Below, in pieces: positions 47,250-58,707 of a DNA stretch of 64,000 nucleotides. Source of the DNA: Cristatella mucedo. Taxonomy: Eukaryota; Bryozoa; Phylactolaemata; Cristatellidae. The notes under the pieces are model-generated. The model saw nothing but the letters and a program-made list of their open reading frames with translations, was not told the DNA's origin and made no database searches. The translations under genes and the position numbers were made by a program. The stretch covers positions 2,545,001-2,609,000 of the forward strand of contig WPIO01000036.1 of the NCBI GenBank assembly GCA_009760855.2, given 5' to 3'. How positions within the stretch are numbered: position 1 is the stretch's first letter; each line of letters begins with the position of its first letter.

Positions 47250-47957
47250 TTTCAAATCCCCAAGCTTGGACGCCCCCATCAGGTCAAGCATCGTACCACC
47301 ACTATTCGGAAACTAACCGTTTACCTATACCTCGTACAAACCTCAAATCCTTTGGAGACAATGCATTCAGTTCGCATGCTCCCAAAGCCTGAAACTTACT
47401 CCCGACTTCTGTCACGACATCCCCTGACTTTACCACATTAAAAAGAAATAAAAAAACGCACCATATTTATGACAGCATTTAGTGGGTCCTTGTTATTCGT
47501 CCTGTATGTGCTTATGCGTGCTGACACTGTTGCATGCTGCCACTAACAACACTTGCATGCTGACCCTGTGCATGTAATGTAATGTATCTCCATCTGTAAC
47601 TCCACAAAGCCACACAGAACGTGAGGGTGTTACGCATGATAGTTTTGTATAGCGCACTCACAGCCTAAGTGGCTTTCGGTATGCATTCGGTAGACAACAG
47701 ACTTCATCTCACTCAAAAAAGAGAAAGTGGGAAGCATAGCAGAGTCAGGAGAGCAGTTGAGGTAGTGAGTAGCATGGAAGTAGCAGCTCAAGTAGTAGTT
47801 GTCGTTGCCTCATCCCTGACCATGTTAGTCATGTTGTTTATCAAGCATGACACCACTCACCATTCGATCGTGTTTCCTTTGCAGCAAACGTGAAGCACCT
47901 AGAAAGAGATTGAGTTCTCTGAGGCCGCTTTATCGAGTGCATTATTATTATTATTAT
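47250..47957 (+). mobile_element. LINE-A 3' end split by LINE-B
   Basis: 47250-47575 reads AAGCATCGTACCACC, CTCAAATCCTTTGGAGAC and CCCAAAGCCTG and stops in the 3' UTR at ACCCTGTGCATG. It resumes at about 47806 with ATCCCTGACCATGTTAGTCA and ends with tail and ATT repeats at 47957. Confidence 0.8.
47576..47805 (-). mobile_element. LINE-B copy inserted in LINE-A
   Basis: TAATGTAATGTATCTCC (tail), CACTCACAGCCTAAGTGGC and AAGAGAAAGTGGGAAGCATAG, then a jump to GTAGTTGTCGTTGC. A section is deleted compared with the copy at 49074. Confidence 0.8.
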
Positions 47958-48594
47958 TTTAACTACCCCCGGTGGCTCAGGCTTCTTAGTGCAAGTAGGA
48001 TCTAACAGCCGAAGATGGCCAACTGCTTCGTGTGGACAGAGGGAAGTCACGTGCAGTGATAAGTCAAGAATGCGATAGAATGCGCATCACAAAAACGTAG
48101 CCTCGGCTTTCACTGCAATACATCAGCAGAAAAACTAGCAACTGAAGAGCTACGCTGCAGGTTGCCTTTAAGTAATACAAACTAGCAAATGAGTGCAAAC
48201 TTCCTCCGGACGTACAATCTCTCGTATAGGCAGCTGGTATCAGTAGGGATCTTACAGCATCCACATTGCACAAGCAGGTGGTCCCACCTATACCCTCACT
48301 CGATCAGTTTGCATAGGTATACTTTCTTGCATATAGAGATACATAAAGTAGGACCCGAATTATTGCAATGCCTATCGAAGCATTCGTCGAATGTCCAAAA
48401 TCTATAGCTACACCCCTAAATCGTTAGCTAGCACCAACCGCTTGCAGCAATCTGCTATCTGCCCAGTTAGTTGCCAGCTGCGAGATCAAATTCTCTCGAA
48501 GTCAAACATGCCCAAACCCACATCCATCTTGTTGTGGCAGACAGAAGGCCTGCCTTTCCTTCTGCTTCTTGGGGTTAAAATGTTCTACCAATGC

Positions 48595-48852
48595 ACGACA
48601 CAACGTCCCCTGACATGATGACATCTAAAAAGAAGCTCAAAATGCACCTTTTAATTACAGCATTTGGTGGGGTTTTGTGATTCGTCCTTCGCGTGCATGC
48701 ACCTGCTTGCACAATGCCTGCTGCTTGCGGATGTTACCACCAAAAAATTTGGTAATGGTTTATGTGCAGGACCTGTAAAGTGCCTAGAGAGAGATTCAGT
48801 TCTCTGAGGGTGCTATACAAATGTATTATTATTATTATTATTATTATTATCA
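48595..48852 (+). mobile_element. LINE-A 3' end
   Basis: ACGTCCCCTGACATGATGAC, TCTAAAAAGAAGCTCAAAATG, 3' UTR, AAAGTGCCTAGAGAGAG and (ATT)n. Confidence 0.8.
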
Positions 48853-49073
48853 TTACCCTTATCTGCCTGCCGTTAGTCTCTCCTTATCATACGATGGTGG
48901 AATAAATAGTCATAACCTGACTATGTGTTAATATCCACCAACATCACACTCGCTAATAAGCTCACAACCGATAATTAATTAGTCTCGGCACGATAAGCGC
49001 CATCAGTTGATAAGCTTGATCAAAGTCTTCCTAGAAGACTTCATAGAGCTTCCGACGACTTAGCACTAGTAGA

Positions 49074-49640
49074 TGTAATGTAATGTATCTCTGTCTGTAA
49101 CTCCACAAAGTCATAAAGACCAGGTGGGTGTTCCACAGGAGAGTTTTGTATAACGCACTCACAGCCTAAGCGGCTTTCGGTACGCATTCGGTAGCCAACA
49201 GACTTTGTCTCACGCAACAAAGAGAAAGTTGGAAGCATAGGAGTCAGGAGAGCAGTTGACGTAGTGAGTAGCATGGAAGTAGCAGCTTAGGACCGCTAAA
49301 AAGAATTAGCCATAGTCGGCAGTAGGAGAGTAGTTGTCGTTGCGTAAGAATTGTGGAAGCGAGTTCCACAGCCTAGGACCTGCAGAGCTAAAGCTTCTGT
49401 TGCCAACGGTCTTTAAGCAGAGGAATGGAACAGCTAGTTTATTGTCCACACAGGACCTGGGGGTGCAAACAGGCTGAAACTGATGCAGCAGTTCAGCTAG
49501 GTACGAAGAAGCCAAGCCGTGGCGGGCCTTGTGGGTCAGGGTGAGAACTTTGCTCTGTATCCATTGCTCAACGGGCATCCATCCTAGCTCTTTTAGCAAA
49601 GGAGACACGTGCTCAAACCCCTGTGGAAAAAACATTCGAT
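49074..49640 (-). mobile_element. LINE-B reverse transcriptase C-terminus and 3' UTR
   Basis: The minus frame 49635-49306 reads FEHVSPLLKELGWMPVEQWI, LTLTHKARHGLASSYLAELL and SSAGPRLWNSLPQFLRNDNY and ends ADYG before a stop. The 3' UTR then leads to the (TAATG)n tail. It is the cleanest LINE-B C-terminal frame in the window. Confidence 0.85.
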
Positions 49641-50144
49641 CAGAACCCTACAGTCTACCTTGATTAACTCAATGGTGACTATGGTCTTCAAATTTAAGAA
49701 TTCAGCTATGCCGCATTCAATCCTCTACTGAATTGTCTGAGCTCCTATTCTAGCACTGATTATGTGCCACGATTCCACTTTCTCTTAGTACTACTATATT
49801 CTTTGTGGTGTGAGAATACAAGATAAATCCACTCGGCGTTTCTGCTGCACTCACATCCTTTACCATCCCAGGCCCGGCAGCGAATCTGTTTGCAGGATAG
49901 CTGGCTGAGCTGCTCCAGTTGATCTGAGAGCTGCTCTGAGAGTTGATCTGAGAGCAGCGCTCTTGTCTCCTCGTCTGGTCCACTCGATTCGTCGATCTGC
50001 CCTCGACTAACCTCAGCCTTTGAGGAATGCCACTTTCGCCGGCAAGCTAATGATGTGGGACTTCATTTCGTAGCGCTTTCACAACGAAGCCAACGTTTGG
50101 GACAAGCCGTGCTCCAGGACAAAGAAGGGGAGGGCCAGTCATAC

Positions 50145-50253
50145 CTGGGGCAGTCGAGAGCCTTGGCATAACGAACCGCCTGCTCCAGAGAGTCCTTGAA
50201 GTCCTGCTGGCGGCCCGGAATGGCGGCAAGTCCAAAGTCACCTTCGGCTTTTC
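50145..50253 (-). CDS. HYI: HYI exon 2
   Basis: The acceptor is a T-rich tract followed by TTTAG|GAAAAG. Joined to exon 1 it reads GKAEGDFGLAAIPGRQ, aligning with human GEMGLGAVPGRQ. It continues to LEQAVRYAKALDCPR, nearly identical to the human enzyme. The donor is CAG|GTATGA, leaving phase 2. Reading past the donor gives non-homologous sequence, which supports the border. Confidence 0.9.
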
Positions 50254-50716
50254 CTAAAAAAAAGAATAACCACCCTGCAATCATTACACGATGGCACAGC
50301 TTTTCCACTACAGCAGCTTCAGAATTAGACCCTTTGTTAAATAATTCATACAAAGCTAATTCAGCTCACGTCCCACAAGTCTCCATGCACTGCAGTAGCT
50401 CACGCCCAGCTCAGGCAGCATGCTTGTAAACAGTGCAGTTATCAGCAGTCTCTCGTGCACGCACGAATGCGCTTGCATGTACATAGACATATGTATGTGT
50501 ACACAAGCTAGCGAACATTGCCAACATCAAGGCCTGCAAGAGTGCACCAACCAAACAAGTTCACACGTTTGTGCCGTTTTGCAATGCCCTCATGCCAATT
50601 TTACCGCCGCCTATTACGTACGATATAGTTGGTGGAATTCTGAATTCGCTTTCCTGATGCAAACTTGCTACGCCCTACTTACGATACTACAACAGGATAA
50701 GACAGAGTCTGCACCT

Positions 50717-51386
<670 letters not shown>

Positions 51387-51540
51387 AGGCGTCCGTCGCG
51401 CCACGCCCACTTTATTCTCAGCGATTTTCTAAGTTTCAATGGCAGTAATTGCGCTCTTAGTAAAGCGGGTTAAATTAGAAGCTTGCTTTAAAGAATCCTT
51501 GCGGCATCAACAAGCATAGGCAGTGCACAGACGTACTCAC

Positions 51541-51736
51541 CCGTCGGAGCATTTATCAATACGTGCTCGAGACCAGCTTCCCTCCTTGCTTCGGCCAATG
51601 CCTCCGCTGGTACATCGTATGGGAACCCGCATTCAACTGCTGCGAAACCTCGTTGCCTGGCAGCGCCATAACGCGCGGCAAGATTGGGTATCTCTGTGAA
51701 AAGCCAATGTAAGTTTGCAGCGAACTTCAGCGGCAT
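51541..51736 (-). CDS. HYI: HYI exon 1 (start codon)
   Basis: This exon codes for residues 1-65 plus the first base of codon 66. It starts MPLKFAANLHWLF, matching the start of human HYI (MAPLRFSANLSWLF), and ends INAPT. The start codon at 51734-51736 has A at -3. An in-frame ATG 18 codons upstream (51788-51790) would add a peptide unlike known HYI, so the inner start is preferred. The donor is G|GTGAGT, phase 1. The first beta strand and helix of the barrel lie here. Confidence 0.9.
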
Positions 51737-51880
51737 GCTTTCCCGACTGGCGTCCTCGACCTTGTTAGAGTTATCCACACCTAATGTCAACTGAGCCTAG
51801 CTACGGCTGTCTTACCCGTAAGCGGAATCTAAGCTAAAAAAATAGTGTTCTCTCACTCCTCAGCTAAGCTCAGTGAAAAC

Positions 51881-51888
51881 TATTTATA
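51881..51888 (-). promoter_or_regulatory. Candidate TATA box of HYI
   Basis: The minus strand reads TATAAATA about 145 bp upstream of the chosen HYI start codon. This would place transcription start near 51855 and give a 5' UTR of about 120 bases. Between it and a LINE-A 3' end at 51979 there is only about 90 bp of unique sequence. The match is to a short consensus, so it may be chance. Confidence 0.3.
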
Positions 51889-51978
51889 TGCGCGTACTTG
51901 TATTTGTATTGCAGAGAAAACTAAGAGCAACGGCTACAGACATTCTTTTTGGCGCTCGCGGAGCTTGCTAATTAGCAT

Positions 51979-52012
<34 letters not shown>

Positions 52013-52337
52013 ATTTGTATAACGTCTCAGAGAACGTAGTCTCTTTGTTAGCACTTGTGATGTAAAGGAAGCGTGATCGAATGGTTAGTGCTAACATGCA
52101 CAATGTCGACAAGCCTAACGCGTTTGAGGTGACATGGACTGTGTAAATACGGAAAATATAGTTAGTCGTAGTATGTAGAGTTTCAGCACGCACAATCACA
52201 CAAATGAACAGTCACAAGGACCCACCAAATTCTGTGAGAATCGATTGCGTTTTAGCTTGTTTTTAAACGTAGTAGAGTGAGGGAGAGACGTGCTGTCAGT
52301 CGGGAGTGAGCACAACGTTTTGGGAGCGTAATACAAT

Positions 52338-52516
52338 GCTAGCTGATTTAACAGCCTCTTTTCTATAGCGACAGAAGAGCATTTGCGGCTATCGCAATCG
52401 CTTGCAGCGGCAATACAGGATCGCCCACTTCAGGATTCGAACCCGACGAATCCTGGAGACGAATCCCGAAGACGAATCCTGAAGACTAATCCTTACCTAG
52501 TGTGCCATCACGGCTT
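52338..52516 (-). mobile_element. SINE1 copy inserted in LINE-A
   Basis: GCTAGCTGATTTAACAGCC, GCGACAGAAGAGCATTTGC and GGATTCGAACCC, ending GTGTGCCATCACGGC. The stem region is replaced by three near-copies of GACGAATCCTGAAGAC. Confidence 0.85.
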
Positions 52517-53534
52517 ATCATATGCAAACTAAAGGCGCGGTCTCCAAAGGATTTCAGATTCGTACGAGGTATAATGAAAAGATCTGGGTCGGAAAAGCTG
52601 GCGGTACGATACCTAGCCTGCTCGGGGAGTAGTTCTGACAGGTAGGCTGGAGCCAGAGAATGAAGGGGCCTACAAGTGATGGTGAGTGACATAACCTTGA
52701 AGTCGCTGACACCCTGCATGATTACAAGTCGGTCGAAGTCGGCAAGAAGTTGTCTGAAGTGGCAAATGCGACGCTCATGATAGACTAACCTGGCTGCAGA
52801 GTTTTGCACCAAGTGTAGGCACCTGATTTCACAGGCCCGTAGACCAGCTAGCAGTGAGTTGCAGAAATCGAGATGGGGTGTTACAAAAGCGTGAACCAAT
52901 TTGGATGTCGTATCTCTGTCTAAGCAGGCCCGAATTTTGTTCAATGTCATGTAGCTGAAAGTAGGCAAACTTGACTGTGCAACTGATGTGATCTTTAGTT
53001 ACATGTCACTTTGGAACGTGACACATAGATTTCGGGCAGATCCTACAGGAGATATGCTTGCTTAGCCGATTTTGAGCGGAAAGCTTTCCGATTTCTGATG
53101 TCACACTCGGTTTGCCTGAAACTAGTAAGTTTGTTTTATCGTCATGAAATTTGAGGTAGTTTGCTGCCATCCATTTGCGGATGTCAGCAATGCACGCAGC
53201 AAGGGAGTTGAGAGAATTTGACATTCTGCTTGAAGGCTGGGAGGAATCAAAGCATAGGTAGTCAGCTGCGTGTCATCTGAATAGAAGTGAATGCCTAGTA
53301 CTTGGTGATCACGTCGGCAAGGAGAGGGAGAGTATAAATTGTGAAAAGAAGCTGACCAAATACGGAGTACCTAAGGGTACCCAGTACTTTAGTGGTTCCT
53401 CGGATGGTCATCATCCATTCACATCAGCACTCTGGAATCTCCAATCGAGATAGGACCTAAACCTATGCTCTGCAGTGCCAGTGATGGCCAGTCGAGATAT
53501 GAGGCACTCAACAAGGACTTTGTGACCAGTAGTG

Positions 53535-53582
53535 TAATAACAATAATAATAATAACATATTTGATATAGCACCCTCAGAAAA
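53535..53582 (-). mobile_element. Tail-only LINE-A insert of about 50 bp
   Basis: AATAACAATAATAATAATAAC, ATATTTGATATAGCACCCTC and AGAAAA, within reverse transcriptase sequence of another copy. Confidence 0.65.
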
Positions 53583-53672
53583 CACAATGCTGCCGTAAGA
53601 TCAAGTACAGCAAGCAGAGAGAATTTGAGTAAGTCTGCATTTCTCATAAGGGCGTTATACACCAGAAGCAGT

Positions 53673-56150
53673 GCATGCTTATCTGACCACATGCAGATCT
53701 CATTCAATCTTCAGTGTGTGCCCACATCCTCCTCTAAAATAACCTGTGAATCGCGAAACCTCAAGACCCTTGACATCGATGCTGTCCGTGCGAGAATATC
53801 TGCTTCACCTCTGCTGCTCAATCCTCCCTCCGATCTGTCATCATTGGTAGATAGCTTCAGCACAACACTAGCTGACACGCTAGACGAGTTTGCCCCTCTG
53901 ACAAAGCGCACTGTGCACCCCCGCCCAGACGGCCTATGGTTTACCACAGACATTAAACTAGCCAAGTCTACTAAACGAAAGCTTGAAAAAGCATACAAAA
54001 GATCAGGACTAACTGTCCATCGACAGGCATATGAAGACTACTATAGGTCGTACCAATCGATCCTAGCAAAGGCTAAGTCTAGTTTTTATAAAAACATTGT
54101 TGAATCACAGATGCACAATCCAAAAATGCTGATGTCGACAATAAACAATCTCCTCAACTGTTCCCAGATTAGCTCCTTACCTGATGATCCTAATGATGAT
54201 CTAGCCGATCGCTTCTCTCGATTCTTTGTGCAGAAGATAGACAAGATCAGGGAATCCATCCTTGCGATGACAACCTCCCCACTAGAATGCTGTTCCTCGG
54301 TTCCTGGCAGCACCTCATTGTCTGCATTTAAGCAGGTCACTAGTGATCTAGTCCGAAAGTTCGTATCTCAATCAAAGAAGACAACAAGTCCTCTGGACCC
54401 TATTCCCACTGTCCTGCTCCTACGTTGCATTGATCTGCTGCTGCCATGCATAACTAACATCATTAATATTGTCATTAGCCTCAGGTCATGTCCGAGCACC
54501 TTTCAAAAAAGCTGTAGTCAGGCCACTTCTCAAGAAAACTACACTTGACCAAGAGAACTTGAGCAACTACCGCCCAGTTTCCCTTCTAACATTCCTATCA
54601 AAGACACTCGAACGGGTCGTGGCAGACCAGCTGAACTTATATATCGAAACCTCACACCTTGCTAGTAAGTTCCAGTCTAGCTTTAGAGCTAATCACTCCA
54701 CAGAGTCAGCATTGCTTCGGGTATACAACGATCTACTTAGGAATGCAGACATGGGTAGAGTGTCTCTGCTTGTTTTGCTTGATCTTTCGGCAGCTTTTGA
54801 TACCATCGATCACTAAGTTCTTCTAGAGGGCCTCTCATCTCGCCTGGGCATCACTGGCACTGCTCTGCATTGGTTCAGGTCCTATCTCAGTGGGAGACTC
54901 CAGAGTATTGACGTTAATGGACAAAGATCATCTGAAGTACCTCTGAAATATGGAGTACCTCAGGGCTCCGTGCTAGGTCCGGTTCTTTTCACGGTTTATA
55001 CTCTGCCTCTTGCTGATGTGATTGCCAAGCACAATCTAGGCTTTCACTTCTATGCAGATGACACTCAGTTATACCTTTGCTTTGATCCCTCCCAGCCTTC
55101 GAGCACCTCAAATTCTCTAAACTCACTAGCTGCATGCATTGATGACATCCGCACATGGATGGCAGCAAATTTTCTAAAACTTAACGATGATAAAACTAAC
55201 TTACTAGTTATGGGCAAACCCAGTGTGATCCAGAGATTGGAAAGGCTGACTCTCAAAATTGGTTCTGCCAGCATATCTCTAGTTGAATCAGCTCGAAATC
55301 TAGGTGTCATATTCCAAAGCGACCTCTCGTTAGACGACCATATCAGCTCCACCGTCAAATCCGCCTATTTTCAGCTTCATAACATCGCTAAAATTCGGGC
55401 TTGTTTAGATAAAGATACCACGTCCAAGTTGGTCCATGCATTCGTGACATCCCGTCTCGACTTCTGCAACTCACTGCTTACTGGCCTACCGGCATGTGCG
55501 ATCAGGCGATTGCAGCTGGTGCAAAACTCTGCAGCTAGGCTTGTCTGTCGTGAGCGTCGCAGTTGCCACATTACTCCACTTCTCGCCGACCTGCACTGGC
55601 TACCAGTCAAGCAGCAGATTGACTTCAAGGTTTTGTCCCTCACTTTTAGGTCCCTTCATTCTATGGCTCCAGCCTATCTGTCAGATATACTACCCCATCA
55701 GGCTAAGCATCGTACCACCTGCTTTTCGGAATCCAACAGTCTAGTAATATCTCATACAAACCTTAAATGCTTTTGAGACCGTGCATTTAGTTCATATGCT
55801 CCCAAAGCCTGGAACTCCCTCCCGACCAGCGTCAGAACATCACCTGACCTGACCCCATTTAAAAGGAACCTAAAAACACACCTATTTAGGACAGCATTTA
55901 GTAGGTCCCTGTGATTTGTCCTTGATGTGCTTATGCGTGCTGACACTGTGCATGCTGCCACTAACCACATTTGCATGCTGACCCTGTGCATGTCACCCAT
56001 AACCATATTATTCATTTCGTTTGTTTTTTCAAGCATGATTTTACTTACCATTCAATTGCATTTCACTTTACAGCAAATGTAAAGCGCCTAGAGAGAGATT
56101 AAGTTCTCTGAGCGCGCTTTATCAAGTGAATTATTATTATTATTATTACT
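53673..56150 (+). mobile_element. Best LINE-A copy: endonuclease end, reverse transcriptase, 3' UTR, (ATT)n
   Basis: This 5'-truncated non-LTR retrotransposon begins in the endonuclease end (LSDHMQISF) and covers the linker and the whole reverse transcriptase. Motifs in order: [45 protein letters not shown] (54780-54813), GVPQGSVLGPVLF, FYADDTQLYL with YADD at 55051-55062, and KLNDDKTNLLVMGKPS. A C-terminal LDFCNSLLTGLP ... HWLPV region follows. Three lesions are visible: a frameshift near 54470, an in-frame TAA at 54814-54816 and a TGA at 55774-55776 where other copies have Gly. The domain layout and hairpin-plus-ATT tail place it in the CR1/L2/Rex1 group; the exact clade is not settled. Confidence 0.9.
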
Positions 56151-56440
56151 GACTCTGTTGAGTGATTATCTCCAAAACTAGACCGGAACTTACTTGCTAG
56201 GTTTGAAGTTTCAATATATGAGTTCAGCTGGTCTGCCACGACTTGTTCCAGTCTCTTTTATAGGAACGGCCCAAGAGAGACTGGGCAGAGTTTCTCTCCG
56301 TCTTTTTCAGCTTTTCTTTTGTTTGGTTTTTCTTAGTGTTGCTTTCTTAATTAGTGGCCCAAGTATTGCCAATCTTGGAAGGTGCAGGGACAAGACCTTG
56401 GGCTAAGTACTTATTTATCATGTCAGTTACGCATGCACAA

Positions 56441-57175
56441 GACTATTAGATAATCAGCAAAGCATGTTTGAATATCCTGGATCGCAGGGTTCCAACCTGA
56501 GTAGAGCCTCATAGTGGGCCACCTCATTCTTAGACTAAGTGATATATATAAGTCATAGCTGAGCAACCGGTAGTAGGTGAAAGTACTTCGAAGTGGAATG
56601 CTGTCGTGCCAAATCGGTAGAACCCCACGAAAGACCCACGATTGTGCTATTCGGCTCTGCTTACTTTGCAGCATTGAACTTGCCATTGCTGGCCTCTGAC
56701 ATCATGCATCTGTCTTGCTTGAATCTTTGAAGCATACGTCACCAAGACTGGGCGGTCCGGTGCTTGTGACGACGACTAAGATGCTAAACGTAGTTCTACT
56801 TCTTGGCCATCACTCGGGCTAGACTGAAAAAAACACCTTGTCATATGTGTCGTCCACAGGACACGTCCTATTCATTGCCTTGAAAAGCAAAGGACTCGAC
56901 CAGCGAAATCGTGGATTTCATGCTCCACGAGAGTCCATGTTTAAGGAACACTACGAGCTCTTCACATAAGAGTCGTAGAATGAGGCGGCTGGCGATAAAG
57001 GCAATCGCATAAGGTTAAAATAGGCCAGGAGGTGAATTGCGGACGACCACTTCCCACCTCTCTAACAAAAGTAATTTTCCCCTGATCCCTCTGGGGTGAA
57101 GCAGGTAGGAAGCTAGGACTTGAGAGGAAAAATGACTAAATGCTAACTTCCTGCAAGAAGGAAGAGCGAAGCAGG
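56441..57175. other. Upstream flank of HYI, no gene seen
   Basis: Unique sequence with no recognised exon or repeat. Confidence 0.45.
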
Positions 57176-57179
57176 GCAT

Positions 57180-57505
57180 CAGCAGCACAGAAACAAGACT
57201 GCCTGTGTAAATGTGGCTTTAAACAGGGATACCATATGCAAGTTGGTCCAAGCATTTGTGTCATCCTGCCTCGACTTTTCCAACTGACTGCTAGTTGGTC
57301 TGCTGGCCTGTGTAATAAGGTGCTTGCAGTTTGCGAAGCACTCGGCAGCTTTTGTCTTCTGTGATGAGTGTCGAAGTTCCTGCATTGAACCGTGTCTCGC
57401 CGACCTGGGCTGGCTCTCCATCAATCACTTCAAGGTTCTGTTACCGACATCAAGGCCTCTTGATTCTCTTTTTCTCAGTCTGCATGTGTCAACTACTTCC
57501 CGAAA
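57180..57505 (+). mobile_element. LINE-A reverse transcriptase C-terminal fragment
   Basis: CAAGTTGGTCCAAGCATTTG, TGCCTCGACTTTTCCAACTG, GTCTCGCCGACCTGGGCTGG; about 300 bp, ending where SINE1 begins. Confidence 0.7.
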
Positions 57506-57620
57506 AAACTTAGCCGATTTAACAGCCTCATCTGTATAGCGACAGAAGAGCCTTACCGGCTATCATCACCGCTTGCAGATGGCAATAGAAAATCTCCCAA
57601 CTGCAGGATTCGAACCTGCT
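57506..57620 (-). mobile_element. SINE1 copy, 5' part missing
   Basis: ACTTAGCCGATTTAACAGCC, GCGACAGAAGAGCCTTACC and GGATTCGAACCTGCTC; the A-box half is replaced by unrelated sequence. Confidence 0.75.
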
Positions 57621-57769
57621 CGTAAGGGCCAGTAATCAGATCGGGCAGGTATCGTATCGCTTGGACAAAAGTCGCTCGAACGGCTATGCTAGTCAGTCGA
57701 AGCCTGCACCGAAGCAGTGCAGGCACCGAGCATATACGATAGGCTGACATCAACCAGCAGGGACTTTAA

Positions 57770-58250
57770 TGTATTATGTATGAATGTCTGTATCTCCGTC
57801 TGTAACTCCACAAAGCCATAAAGACTAAGTGAGTGTTACGAAGGAGAGTTTTATATAGCGCACTCAAAGCCTAAGCCGCTTTTGGTACGCATTCGGTAGC
57901 CAAAAGACTTCCATCTCACGCGACAAAGAGAAAGTGGGAAGCATAGCAGAGTCAGGAGAGCAGTTGAGGTAGTGAGTAGCATGAAAGCAGCAGCTCAGGA
58001 CCGTTGGAAAATATATGCCACAGTCGGCAGCAGGAGAGTAGTTGTCGTTGTGTAAGAATTGTGGAAGGAGTTCCACAGCATAGGACCTGCAGAGCTAAAG
58101 CTTCTGTGCCCAAACGTCTTTAAGCGCAGGAATGGAATAGCTACTTTATTGTCCATACAGGACCATAGGGCACGAGGAGGCTGAACCTGGTGCAGCAGTT
58201 CAGCTATAGGTTATAGGTATGGAGGTTCAGCCATAGGTATGGAGGAGCTA
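57770..58250 (-). mobile_element. LINE-B 3' end
   Basis: TTATGTATGAATGTCTGTATC, CGTCTGTAACTCCACAAAGC, CTAAGCCGCTTTTGGTACGC, then the broken C-terminal frame (AGAGCTAAAGCTTCTG, GAGTTCCACAGC). It matches the copy at 49074 with indels. Confidence 0.8.
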
Positions 58251-58614
58251 TAAGCCTAGTGGGTAAGTCAGCGTAAGAACTTCGCTTGATTTCTTCTCTC
58301 TTTTACATGTTGTCACTTAAGTGCTCAATCAGCAAAAGACAATTGAGCAGCAGCAGCATCATCATCTGCAGGGCTTTCCGCGTTGGGAGGTACAGGCAGC
58401 AACAATTGTTCAACAGCACATTTTCCATGAATTGTCGGTGCTCTCCTTGTTTTTTTTTATCTCGACGATGGCCGTTTCCAAATCTTTGCCGTGGATAATG
58501 TCTGCATCGTTGCCAACATAGTAGTGGACGGCAAACTCTGGGTATGAGTCAATGATCGATTGGAATAAAATATCCTATTATTTTATGGACATGTCGCATT
58601 GCTGCAGCGCTATA

Positions 58615-58707
58615 TTGATACTGTCAAGCAATCCAGTACAATATTTTGATACTGTCAAGCAATCTGGTATAATATATTGGTAGGGTCACCCGAATCAGTA
58701 TAATGTA
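58615..58707. repeat. 31-bp tandem repeat, three copies
   Basis: TTGATACTGTCAAGCAATC starts at 58615 and 58646, and a diverged third copy (TTGGTAGGGTCACCCGAATC) at 58677; the period is exactly 31. Confidence 0.85.

Larger units (their letters stand above)
51979..56440 (-). mobile_element. LINE-A copy (minus) carrying three later insertions
   Basis: Tail at 51979-52080; reverse transcriptase C-terminal parts at 52515-52968 (LVHAFVTPHLDFCNSLLAGL) and 53006-53224 (AANYLKFHDDKTNLLVSGKP); more N-terminal parts at 53400-53665 and, after a 2.5-kb interruption, 56146-56440. The pieces line up in order with the copy at 16505-18215. Insertions are SINE1 (52338-52516), a tail fragment (53535-53582) and a plus-strand LINE-A (53673-56145). 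Confidence 0.8.
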
